Assembly: GCA_022559845.1 (NCBI GenBank)
Contig: CM040117.1
Span: forward strand, 148,246,732-148,310,731
Direction of reading: 5' to 3'
Source of the DNA: Amorphophallus konjac
Taxonomy: Eukaryota; Streptophyta; Magnoliopsida; Alismatales; Araceae
DNA: 64,000 nucleotides
Below, in pieces: positions 12,468 to 23,685 of the stretch. The position numbers and the translations under genes are program-made. Each line of letters opens with the position of its first letter. The first letter of the stretch is position 1. The notes under the pieces are model-generated. The model worked only from the letters and a program-made list of their open reading frames with translations, did not search any database and was not told where the DNA came from.

Positions 12468-12673
12468 CTAAGTCTCAGGACTTAGGAAGAAAAGTCATGT
12501 CATAGAAAAAGTCCAAGGTTTAAGGACCCCTACCTATAAACTAAGGAAGAAATTTCCATACCCATGTGAGACTTGGGTAGAGCCCAGGATAAGATAATTA
12601 ATTAGCTTTAAGATTGATTTTCCTTCCAATTTCATGAGAAATAACAAGTTGTTATATTTCTCTCAGGTATCTT

Positions 12674-15600
12674 ATGACTCATCGGGTAGATTGGCTTGTA
12701 GATCATGATGCTTATATCAATTGCTAAAATAGGATTATATCCTTTCGAAAGCCCGGTCTTCCAAGATTCTCTTTTCTTGGCATCAAGTACAAGAAACACC
12801 CCACTATCATATCCTCACTTCACTCAAGGATGTGAAGTTTTTCTTGCTTCCGTAATTATCACCGAGTCTAAGAAGATTATCTTAGCAGACATTCCTATCG
12901 TAAATGAGTTCCCCGATGTGTTTCCGTCCGAATTACCCAGTTTACCGCCCGAGAGGGAAGTGAACTTCACTATTGAACTCATTCCAGGAGCAGCACCTGT
13001 TTCTATAGCCCCTTACAGGATGTCCCCCACGGAGCTTAAGGAATTGAAAAGGCAGTTGCAGGAACTACTAGACAAGGGCTTCATCAGACCTAGCACATCC
13101 CCTTGGGGTGCGTCGGTTCTATTTGTCAAGAAGAAGGATGGTTCTCTCAGACTATGCATCGATTATCGGTGACTGAATCAACTCACAATTAAAAACAAGT
13201 ATCCGTTGCCGCGTATTGATGAGCTCTTCGATCCACTTTCAGGAGCAGAATATTTCTCTAAGATTGACCTCAGATCAGGCTATCATCAGCTTAGAATTAA
13301 AGAAGAGGCCATTTATAAATCGGCTTTTCGAAGTCGTTATGGCCACTATGAATTCGTAGTGATGCCGTTTGGGTTAACTAATGCCCCAACAGCATTCATG
13401 CAACTTATGAACAACGTCTTCCAGCCATATCTGGACCAGTTCATCGTCGTCTTCATTGATGACATCTTAATATATTCCAAGACAAAAGAGGAACATGAAC
13501 AACATTTGAAAATAGCTTTACAAACACTTAGAGAGCACAAGCTTTATGCCAAACTCAATAAGTGTGAATTCTGGCTCGAGGAAGTCTCATTCCTAAGTCA
13601 CATTATTTCAAAAGAAGGTATTGCTGTGGATCCTTCTAAGGTAGAAGTTGTCAAGAATTGGAGTCGGCCAATGACTGTATCTGAAGTACAAAGCTTTCTG
13701 GGTCTAGCTAGTTATTATAGAAGATTCATTAAGGACTTCTCAAAAATTGCGATTCCTTTAACTAGACTTACAAGAAAAGAAAATCCTTTTGTCTGGTCAG
13801 AGGAATGTGAGAAGAGTTTCCAAACTCTTAAGAATCATCTTACGACAGCTCCTATTTTATCACTACCAATGGAGGGTGGTGGATTCGAAGTGTATACGGA
13901 TACGTCTAGCATTGGCTTAGGATGTGTTCTCATGCAGAATGGAAAAGTAATCTGTTATTCTTCAAAACAATTGAAATGTCACGAGGAAAACTATCCCGTA
14001 CATGATCTGGAATTAGCAGCGGTTATTTTCACCTTGAAAATTTGGCGTCATTATCTTTATGGAGAAAAGTTCACGGTCTACTCGGACCACAAAAGCCTGA
14101 AATATTTATTCTCTCAAAATTAGCTTAACATGAGGCAGAGGAGGTGGTTAGAATATCTCAAAGACTTTGATTTTGCTATTCAATATCATCCTGGCAAGGC
14201 TAATGTTGTAGCAGATGCACTCAGCAGAAAACTAATAGGTATGCTATCAAGTCTTATGATAAGTGTAACTAGCCTTGTTCCTCAATTTGCTCAGTTGAAC
14301 TTAGATATTGACATAAAGGAAGAAGATTGTTTCATTGCTAATATCCGAGCTCAACCTACATTGATAGAAGATCTAGTCAAGCTGTAAAATGATGATCCTA
14401 TATTACTGGAAATTAAAGCCAATATGGAACAAAGGTCGGATTTTTCTATTTCCAATGACGGAAGATTGTTATTTAAGGCCCGAATATGTGTACCAGATCA
14501 TGAGGCTACGAAGAAACTAATCCTACATGAAGCGCATAATTCCAAATACACAATTCATCTAGGAGGAATAAAGATGTATCAAGATCTCAAAAGAAATTTC
14601 TGGTGGCCCAATATGAAGAGAGAAATAGCTGATTTCGTATCTCGCTGTCTCACCTGCCAACAAGTAAAGGCAGAGCATTTTAGACTCGCAGGTAAATTAC
14701 ACCCCTTGAGTATTCCCGAATGGAAATGGGAGAGTATAGGGATGGACTTTATTATGGGTTTACCCAAGACCAGAGGTGGACACGATGGAAAATGGGTAAT
14801 CATAGACCGATTGACTAAATTTGCACACTTCCTACCAATAAAGAGTCGATGGTCTGTGGATATCCTGGCAGCATTGTACGTAAAGGAGATTGTCAAACTA
14901 CATGGTGTTCCAGTCACAATTATATCTGATAGGAATCCTCGATTCACATCACAATTCTGGAAGGGTTTACAACATTCACTAGGGACTAGATTGAATTTCA
15001 GCACAGTTTTCATCCACAAACAGATGGTCAAACGAAAAGAACAAATCAGGTAGTAGAAGATATGCTCAGGGCTTGTGCTATCGACTTTGGAGGTAGTTGG
15101 CATGATCACTTGTCTCTAGTAGAGTTTGCATATAACAATAGCTATCATGCTAGCATACAAATGACACCTTTTGAAGCTTTATATGGAAAAAGTTGTCGAT
15201 CACCAATATGCCAGAATGAAATAGGGGAAAAGTAATTTCTAGGCCCCGATCTTATCAAGGATTCTACAGAAAAGATCAAGCTCATTCAAGAAAGAATGAA
15301 AATGGCACAAGATAGGCAAAAGATTTATGCTGACAATCGAAGACGTGACTTGGAGTTTCAAGTAGGAGATCATGTATATTTGAAGGTTTCTCCAGGTCGT
15401 GGTATTCAAAGATTTGGCATTAAAGGAAAGCTAACTCCAAGATTCATTGGCCCATTTGAAATTCTTGAACGGATTGGTGAAGTGGCTTACAAACTGGCTT
15501 TACCTCCACAATTAGCAGGAGTTCATGATGTATTTCACGTCTCTATGCTGAAGAAGTATGTATATGATCCCGACCATATTATTACTTATGACAATCTGAA

Positions 15601-15832
15601 AATTCAGAAGCACATGACATACGAACAAATGCCAATAAAGATTCTGGAACGAGAAGTGCTTCAACTACGAAATAAAGTTATTCCTATGGTCAAGATTCAA
15701 TGGAAGAAAACATGGCCATATGAAGTAACTTGGGAAACCGAAGCAGTCATGCGGAAAAGATTTCCAGAATTATTTAACTATAAGTGCACTCTCCGAAATC
15801 CATATATTAAATTTGGGGACCAAATTCTTCTA
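12674..15832 (+). pseudogene. Tekay-1 pol (protease remnant, RT, RNase H, integrase, chromodomain) with gag deleted
   Basis: The gag start codon at 12674 is followed within 15 nt by the C-terminal part of protease ([12 protein letters not shown]), so gag and most of protease are missing. Then come the PR-RT linker ([13 protein letters not shown]), RT with the [10 protein letters not shown] catalytic loop near 13455-13485, RNase H ([30 protein letters not shown]), the integrase zinc finger and core, and a chromodomain near 15640-15790. In-frame stops lie at 13170-13172, 14121-14123, 14385-14387 and near 15233, with a frameshift near 15007. It is a dead copy. The domain order PR-RT-RH-INT-chromodomain is that of Ty3/gypsy chromoviruses. 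Confidence 0.9.
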
Positions 15833-15844
15833 AGTGGGGGAGGG
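15833..15844 (+). other. Polypurine tract, Tekay-1
   Basis: AGTGGGGGAGGG abutting the right LTR. The identical tract precedes the left LTR at 9098-9109, which is what exposes the tandem structure. Confidence 0.85.
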
Positions 15845-18800
15845 TGTAGTACCCTAGAATTTATATATATAATTTTTGAATTATAAATTAGTTTTCTAGA
15901 AATTATAAAGGCCCAAATAAATTAATGAAGGATTATTAGATTAATAAGTCATTATAAGGCTCAATTAGGCTAATTAGTTAACCTAGCCTATCTAATTATT
16001 ATCCAAAAGGTTAATGGACTAAGCCCATTAAGTTTGGCCCATATTCTAGAAGGGTAATTGGCTTATTCACATATTTTAAGGATAAATACTAATTATATAA
16101 GATAATTATACGGATAAACGAATAAAAGAGTTTGATTAGATTAAAACTCTATATACGTTACATGTAATGGTCTATCGGGCGACCGCCACAGCCATGTAAC
16201 GCACCTAGACACGACCGTTACATCCTGCAGATTCCGTAAGGTGAGGAAATTGTAAAAAGATTGGAACTTTGAAATCCTATCTACAAGAGATCGACTTAGG
16301 AAAGCTTATAACATTACTAAGGACTCTTAGGGATTGGGTTCTGGCAAATTAAGGACTCTAGAATCGATCTAATCTTCAAACCCTAGTCAAAACCCTATAA
16401 ATAGGACTTAGTTCTGAACTGAGCGACCCTTACTTTTGGCTCATGAAGAATCAAGGTAAGGAGTCATAAATTTGGGTAAGTTCTTTAAAAGCTTTTGTTT
16501 AGTATACTTTAGACTAATGGTTCTCCAAATTTCGTGCTAGGAGATCAAGCAACCAAGGAGATAGAAGCTTCCAAAGTTACTGATTCAACCTTAGCAACCC
16601 AGGAATCTGAACACAAGTCCCCTGAAGATCAGAACATTAGGACGTCTAAACGAGGTAATTAGAACTCAATCCTTTAGAACTTTTTGTTCCCAATAGTTTC
16701 ATCTTCTGACCCTCAAAATTTCACATCCTTAGGTCAAGAGGCTGAGAAAATAGAGCAGATTGAAGTTGCTGATTTATCATAAAAAGTACAAGGGTCTAAG
16801 GGTAGCACCTAGCATTAAATTCGAAGTTTTAAGGTTCTAGAAGAGGTAGGTTATCTCATGATTGGCAAAAATAACTTGTTAGGAATAAAAGCCCTCTGAG
16901 TGTGCTTGATTTCATGCATTATAGACTAAGAATTTCATGATTTCATAGTTTTATACATTCATGCATTTCTTAGCCCTAAAGGGAAATTTAAAAGATATTA
17001 TCCTATCTATTCACTAAACCTATGCATATAGTTGGCCTATACTTCATTTTCATGACTAGGACAGTGGTAGTATGTTGATTTCCAAGCATGTTATATTTTC
17101 ATAAACCTTCACTTTAGTTTACTGCCTGCAGGTTCTCTGACGCACTAACGTGAGACCGTCACATGCATGTAACGGCCTTACGATACACCGTCACATCCTG
17201 TTATGCTTTTATTTGTTCTATTATCTTTGACGCACCCTAGCAGGAGCGTTACACCACTGTAACGGCCCCTCGATAAACCGTCACAATACTGTAACGCACC
17301 TATCCTAGACCGTCAGACACCTGTGTTCTGTCAGCCAAGGCAGAATAATAACCAGTTAAGTTTACTTATAAATAAGCTTAGATAGCTAAGTTTGGACCTA
17401 TTATCATGACTTTGAGTTTAGTTTCTGATTCATAATCAAATTGCATGGTTAATGTGTCTTAGGTTATTTTAAGTTATGCTAATTTCATTGGCTAAAACTC
17501 TATAGTTTTGTATTCTAAATCAAGATTTTCCAAAGTTGTATTGATGGAGTTTTATCTTGGTTTCATAATGTTACACATTCTTTCCTATCTATAGAGTCAT
17601 TTCTTTAAGTATATGGCACATATTACGGTATGTTGTCCTTTAGTTCACTTTGCACTATAGGAACATTATTCTTGGACATGAGGACCTCTCTATTAGATAT
17701 TCCTTCCAATGTACTAGGAAATTTTGTTTCAAGGTCTCCGTAATTCTCCGCGAGCCTGGGATTCGCACTAGGACGCCGAGTTGGTTATACCATTAAAGCC
17801 CATTGATTAGATTACACTATCGATAATTTTTGGTTATCAGTAATGTAACGGCTCTATGTTGGACCGTCAGGCACAAGTAACGGCCCAATATACGACCGTC
17901 ACATTCCACTGAGTCTGATTTCTTGGTCTAGATTCAGACCAATGTAACGGCCCAATACTGGAGCGTCACATCATGTAACGGCCCAGTACACGACCGTCAT
18001 ACTACTTGAGTATTTTAACCCAAGGATTGACCAAGGGTTGATATTCCAAGGTTCTAGATAGACTCTTGATGATCTAGAACTTATCATATTGATCAAGAAA
18101 TCTAATATAATGAATGGAAGATAAAGAAGGTATCGTTATGCTGTCGATTTATTTCCATAAGCATAACCTTACTTAAGATATTCTTGATTTCTCATGATTC
18201 TTATTGAAGCATTCATTCATTGAATTATTGTTATCATGAGCTTATTGAACTTATTACATTCTTGGCCATATTTTATTGTTAACATGCGTGTAAGTAACTT
18301 GATTTATACTTGAAGATGCAATCGAGCACTGATTGTGTTCAAGGGCTCTATGCTAGTCCCCTCGGCTGATTGTTGGAAACATATTATTTTATAAACCATG
18401 GGGTATGATGCTACTGGCGTCGCATTGCGCTGGGAGTACTTTCTCTATAAATAAGTGAAAATCTATGGCACGACATGACATTCTTATACATTACTTTCTT
18501 GCTTGATATTCCACAGAAATTCACGAGGTACTTGCTCATAAGTAAAAGATATTAGAGTGATGATTATGTGGCTTGCTAGTACATTCTCGATACATTCTTG
18601 TTCATGAAAGGCCAATATCTTGTTCTTATAACATTCTTGCTGGTTCATACTTGCTCTCATTTCTAACTTACTTGATCATCTTGTTACTTTGGTTTAATCG
18701 CATGATTGATCGCATTCGCATGATTTTTACCTCATTCTTTAGAGCTAAATTGTTAATTACTTTAATAGTGCCTTCATGTTGATGCAAAGATACCTACTGG

Positions 18801-19184
18801 GCAAGTGTGCTCATTACATATTTCCCATCTTTTCAGGAGATGGAAGTGATTCAAATTCGGATTCAGGTTATACAAGTAGCGGGTCCGAGAGCGAATGAAA
18901 GTATTGTCAAGATGAGAGTGAAGACTTAGGAAGTCTAAATTGTTTAGATTGAGTCTATGTAATTTTCCTATTTCTTGAGTCTAGTGCATAATGGAAATTG
19001 AATTAGTGGTTGTATTTGATTATCAATGAAATAAAGTTGAAGTTTGAATATATATTGTGCAATTGCATTTATGTGTGTGATTGTCTTGAGCTCTGATCAT
19101 TCTTGCTTGCAAGAGGCTTACCATGCCGGCTGTTCGTGCTCCCCGAGTTAGTCTTCCGCTGTAATAAAGGCTCGGGGCGTGACA
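15845..19184 (+). repeat. Tekay-1 right LTR
   Basis: TGTAGTACCCTAG to GGGGCGTGACA, 3340 bp, paired with 9110-12448. It contains a TATA box at 16396-16405 and the same dyad units (first near 16170, last group near 17840-18000). Its right edge is followed by CGACTG of the interrupted Tat LTR. Confidence 0.95.
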
Positions 19185-19610
19185 CGACTGCAGTGCCGAT
19201 CGTCAATTAAATTAACGCCGATGAAGGGAGTCGCACATTCAGATAATAAAACCAGGAAATGCCAAGAAATACACGCCTTTCGAGAATAGAAATAGGAGCA
19301 CGCGACCAATAGAACGGGCGTCAAATAATAAGCGACCAGGTGCTGGGGCATCTACCATCAAAATCAACTTAAGAAAGGAGCATTCAATGCGTAGATGAAA
19401 ACATGCCCATATAGGCGGTCGCACATTTTGAATGTACGCCCTTAACGGTCGTTATTAAAAGAAGTCGCGCCCGTATGACCAGTCGGTTATGCCCAAAATA
19501 CTGGAAAAATAGAAAAATAACCTTGTTAAGCCAGGAACATGATCCACTTTGGGGCATTATATTATGACATAAAATTTACTCAACCTAGCACTAATTTTGG
19601 CGTGTCTACA
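19185..19610 (+). mobile_element. Tat-like 3' LTR, right part
   Basis: Resumes after Tekay-1 and ends GTGTCTACA. It carries GCGAC/GTCGC-type 20-nt dyads at 19215-19234, 19302-19321 and 19467-19486. A further unit (ACGACTGCAGTGCCGATCGT) spans the insertion edge at 19184-19203, so Tekay-1 appears to have landed at the arm of a dyad unit. The final 426 nt belong with 4377-7915 by composition and word content. Confidence 0.6.
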
Positions 19611-20676
19611 GCTGTCCCACCTTGAGAACATACTGAAAAGTAGATGTCAAGGTGTGATGTGACATGCCTCTGGTACCAAGTGTTGGAAATCTTTCCACGG
19701 TTCTGAATGAAACAACTTCGGATTATTTCGAGAAAGCAACAATTATCTGGATGAATACTAAGCTAACAAATGTGCACGCGGGCACGAAAGGAGAGACACC
19801 ATTGGAGAGCGATTACCAGCCGATGTGGACATGCTACAACCAATGTGGATTTGCAGGACAATAAACGAAAGATATAGGAATCCAATTGAAAGATGCTTTC
19901 AAGGAATCAGCCTGAGCAGCTTCAAGGAGAACATAGTACTCAATTTGGGATGGAATATCTCATGTCAACTTAAATCAAGAGCTAGTGGACCTCATTACCT
20001 GACTTAATATGAGGATTTTTCTAACATTTAAGGCTCAAAGTCCTACATGATGCATGCTGGGCTAAAAGAAAAATTAAAACAAACTAAAATAGAAAATAAT
20101 CAAGGATAATATTGCTAAGCTATCCAGACTAGGTCAGGAACCCAATTCTCTGAGCTGACATTAAGCCGAAGCCCATTTGTCTAGGCACCAACTCAGAAAG
20201 TGGAACCATCATTCCAAGCCTTAGACGACTCAACGGCCAATCCTGAAGTCCCGCGATCAATGACACCCAATAGGCGGGTGAATTGGGTGTTTACCAATTT
20301 TAAGAAAACTTTTGGCCTTTTTAAAATATGTGATACAATGCTAATCAAGAGGTTCAAATCTGTTTGATCACAAATCGAATTTATCAAACTTAATTGATGA
20401 TGATATGGATTAAGCAAGATATACGTAGATAAATTTGGAACAACAATTTACACTAACAGTCATGTAGAATGGAGGTAGAGGAAATGGATCAAACCACACA
20501 ATTCAAACCACACTGCACAGCGATTTTTAAGGTGGTTCGGATGCAACGACGACAGTCCTACGTCCACCCCTCACCAAATCCGGTGAGACTTCACTCGGGG
20601 ATAAATCCCCAAACGGAGACGACGCTCCAAACACACACGGGACGACACTCGTACACACACACGGGTATGCACCCCA

Positions 20677-20677
<1 letters not shown>

Positions 20678-20754
<77 letters not shown>
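20678..20754. repeat. (AC)n microsatellite, about 38 repeats
   Basis: An uninterrupted AC dinucleotide run. Shorter ACACAC runs follow at about 20860-20960. The runs are separated by small inverted words such as GGAGACGAGATCTCC (20755-20769) and AGATCTAAGAAGATCT (20875-20890). Reading frames across the tract are artefacts of the repeat. Confidence 0.95.
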
Positions 20755-20757
<3 letters not shown>

Positions 20758-21608
20758 GACGAGATCTCCAACACAATCCGTCAACTGGATCAACCACATA
20801 CACACTTGCTGTGACAGATGCAGCAATCCACACTCACAAACACTAAGACCTGGATAAATCCACACACACACGCAGATCTAAGAAGATCTACACACACACG
20901 AATGGAACTACACGAACACACACGATCACGGATCCAAAGCGATCCACACACACACATGAGTGTTTGCAGTTTATATGGAACACAAATCTGAAACTTTAAA
21001 GTACAAGACAACAAAATGACCAAACCACAATTTAGAAGGCTCCTGATTTGGCTCCCCCTGAATGTATGCTGCAAATCTTTGCGTTGATTCCTTCTTCGCT
21101 TGAATGACTTCAGATTAAGCTTGAATGGCCTTAGAGTGGATGTAGAGTTTGTTGCACGGGGTACTGTTCATGGCTACAGTACTCTTCCTTCTTCACTTAA
21201 ACAATCTTCCCTTAATCTCTTCTTGAAACCCTTGCTTGCTTCTTGATAGCCTCTCCCTTGATCTCCCTTTGTTGGTTGCTTGCTTCTTCACTTCATAAGT
21301 GCTTGTTGGCTTCAAATGTACCTTGAATGGGTTGGAGATGGATGAAGATATTACTGCATGAGGTACTATTCATGGAGCTACAGTACCCTCTTCTTCCTCC
21401 TTGGACAGCCTCCCCTTGGATCTCTTGGATGGTTAGGGTTTATGGCTTCAAAGAGATGTTTTATAACCCTTGAATGGTCCAAAGACAAGTCCCAGACCAG
21501 ATCCACAAATCCTGGCATGATTGGGGGCAGTGGGATTAAAGAAATGGGGAAGGGAATCTCTCCACGAGCTTGAAACACGAAGTCAACAAAAGGGGGCTCG
21601 GGACTGGC

Positions 21609-21822
21609 GGTCGACCGGAAGCACTGGGTCGGTCGACCGGAACTTGCTGCAGATAGAACATTTTTGGTTCTAGCAAAATCGGTCGACCTAGCCTGTGGTG
21701 GCGGTCGACCGACCTACAACCGGTCGACCGGCCAGTGGTAGGCGGTCGACTGAAACCTGCAAAAATGGGATTATTTTGGTTCTGGCAATTCTGGTCGACC
21801 GGCCAAGGTGTGTTGGTCGACC
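21609..21822. repeat. Four GGTCGACC pairs with constant 14-nt spacers
   Basis: Pairs of the 8-bp palindrome GGTCGACC lie at 21609/21631, 21681/21703, 21722/21744 (second copy ends in T) and 21793/21815. Every spacer is exactly 14 nt, while spacer sequence is only partly shared (often GGCCA.. or ..GGC). Measured from ACC to GGT each pair spans 20 nt, the same as the dyad units elsewhere in the window. Confidence 0.9.
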
Positions 21823-22690
21823 GAACTGACCCATACCTGCAAAAATGAAATGTTAGTCCAAAGAAACATATCCATAAGTCAAGAGCTTCATGTCCTCATC
21901 AATTCCATGCATTTTGGGTTTGGTTTAACTTAGTTTATGCATTTGGAAAGTTCAAAGCAAATGAGCACTTGTCATTACATGAGATGTGCTTAAACAAGTT
22001 CAATGCTCACTCTTGAAGATTGTGCATGAAATGCATTGATGAACAATGCAAAAGACTTATAGAACCTTCATTTACAGGCCACATGCAAGCTAAAGAATTT
22101 CATGTTTAAGGTTCATGAAATACATTCTCAACCCATCAAGATATATGCTACTCTGTTCACACAATTAAGGATTGGAATGAGAAACTATGCATTCACACAA
22201 AACCAAGCCATGCAACCATCGTGCACCTTAAATGTCATGGATCAGGTGTAACAAGGAGTGTATAACGGGGTAAGAGCCTTACCAATGGTTCTTGACAGTA
22301 CATGACATATACCACATGTTTTGGATTGTAGAAGAGCAAGGTGCTTATCCACACGTTAGGTTCACCAGGTGACTGCCATGAGATTATAAGTTTGATCCGT
22401 TTGATCCTGCAAGCAAGATAGTTATGGTTAATACCATTCTTGTTTACATTAAAGAGATATGAAACCTCTTGCCTCTTGTAAAACCAAAATATTCAAACCA
22501 AGGATCAAGACCATGTGAACGTTGCCATTTACCATCTCAACCATACATAAACAACAAGAGCATGAGTGTACACAGTCATCAAGAACATGTGTAATCAACC
22601 ATAAGTTTAGTTATCATCACTTAATTCACACATTAAGTTTAGTTATCATCAAAACCATAGCTCAACAGTCATCAAAATCATAACTCAACA

Positions 22691-23369
22691 AATCCGTGTG
22701 ATCAAGACTCCCCTAGAATTATCACTATTTTTTTTATGAAGGGGAACTCAAATTTCAAGTTTATCAGAATCACAAGGTCCTTGATATGCTCTAAAAGAGT
22801 AGATAACATATAGTAAAAAATACATACAGGAGGGGATACAAGGGAAAGAACGTCACCAATGACAGCTTTAAGTGCCTTGAAAACCTGCATGAATTTTTGT
22901 CCGTCCTGCGCTCAAAGATTTATCAGTCCAAATTATGAAGAATGCATGATTGTATGAATAAGTGTGAACAACCCAAAGCATTGCATTGCAAAGAGACAGC
23001 GACTGAGGGGAAAGTCCTTCATTCAAAAAAAAATCACGCCTTAGAACACATGCGCTTATTCTTTTACCGCCTTCCTAAATATGAGCTATTTAAAAATAAG
23101 GAAGGGACTATATTAATGAAGGGGCGACCGACAGAGAAGTCGTAAAATCAGAACCGCAACCACGATCTGAGTCATGCATTAAAATAGAAAGGCAGCACTT
23201 TCCAAAAATAAATCTCGTGAAAACAAGGAAATGCAGAATATGCGACTCCTCTACCAGTCGCCTCTCACGATATCGCGACTTTTGTTTTCGTCGCGACTTC
23301 ATCGCGCATACAGCAAACGCAGAAAGCCAATCTCAAGCACACATACCTACCCCAGATGACAGAATTCGT
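22691..23369. other. Non-coding stretch with GCGAC/GTCGC dyads
   Basis: No gene is supported. Three exact 20-nt units occur: GCGACCGACAGAGAAGTCGT (23124), GCGACTCCTCTACCAGTCGC (23242) and GCGACTTTTGTTTTCGTCGC (23275). The rest is AT-rich and unremarkable. Confidence 0.6.
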
Positions 23370-23685
23370 GGGAGGAAGTTCTATCCCTATGAGTACTCCC
23401 CCTTAAAGGTTCCCTTAGCATCAAAAGAGACAATTAAGGCCCTAACTAAGCCCAAGCTCAAGGATTTCAAAGAGAACACCGCCCCGCCAAGAAGATGATG
23501 GAGAACTCAATGTGCCGCCCCGTCAAGAAAATGCGGTTCAGATTCCCAAGAATCACGGAGATCGACGGCCACATTAGTGGGAGGATCGCAATGCAACAAG
23601 TAAGTTGGCCAAACTCAATCTTTCATATCTCAACTCCTCTAAATCTGATCCGCTCTTCTTCCTCTGTTCTCTTCTTCTCTCTTAG

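Larger units (their letters stand above)
7916..19184 (+). mobile_element. Tekay-1: truncated tandem int-LTR-int-LTR chromovirus nested in the Tat LTR
   Basis: From left to right: an integrase/chromodomain piece (7916-9109), an LTR (9110-12448), a deleted internal region (12449-15844) and a second LTR (15845-19184). Positions 7916-9109 and 14651-15844 are homologous and equal in length (1194 bp), so the unit repeats with a 6735-bp period. This is the product expected from unequal recombination between LTRs, followed by loss of the left end. The Tat LTR sequence stops at 7915 and resumes at 19185; no target duplication can be checked because the leftmost LTR is gone. The chromodomain, 3.3-kb LTRs and iMet primer site fit the Tekay (Del) clade. 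Confidence 0.85.
19611..22690 (-). mobile_element. Copia-like LTR on the minus strand, right edge uncertain
   Basis: At 19666-19678 the plus strand reads GCCTCTGGTACCA, the complement of a slightly changed initiator-Met primer site. It is followed at 19681 by TGTTGGAAAT, a common LTR terminus. Read on the minus strand this is LTR..ATTTCCAACA, then the primer site, with the internal region cut at 19611 by the Tat LTR. The body contains words frequent in plant LTRs (GGGTGAATTGGGTG near 20275, GGTGGTTCGG near 20531 and CCTACGTCCACC near 20559), an (AC)n tract and a GGTCGACC cluster. I could not fix the right border; CTCAACA near 22690 is only a candidate. No gene is supported. Confidence 0.4.

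Noticed and set aside
12449..12673. Possible short gag ORF after the primer site
   Set aside because: The sequence is the leader plus the gag start codon; gag itself is deleted.
20469..21074. Open frames of 64-125 codons rich in Thr-His or Val-Cys on both strands
   Set aside because: They are translations of the (AC)n microsatellite and its flanks.
22702..23302. Small frames near the DUF7745 gene on either strand
   Set aside because: No homology and no codon-like pattern; the region is dominated by dyads and AT-rich sequence.
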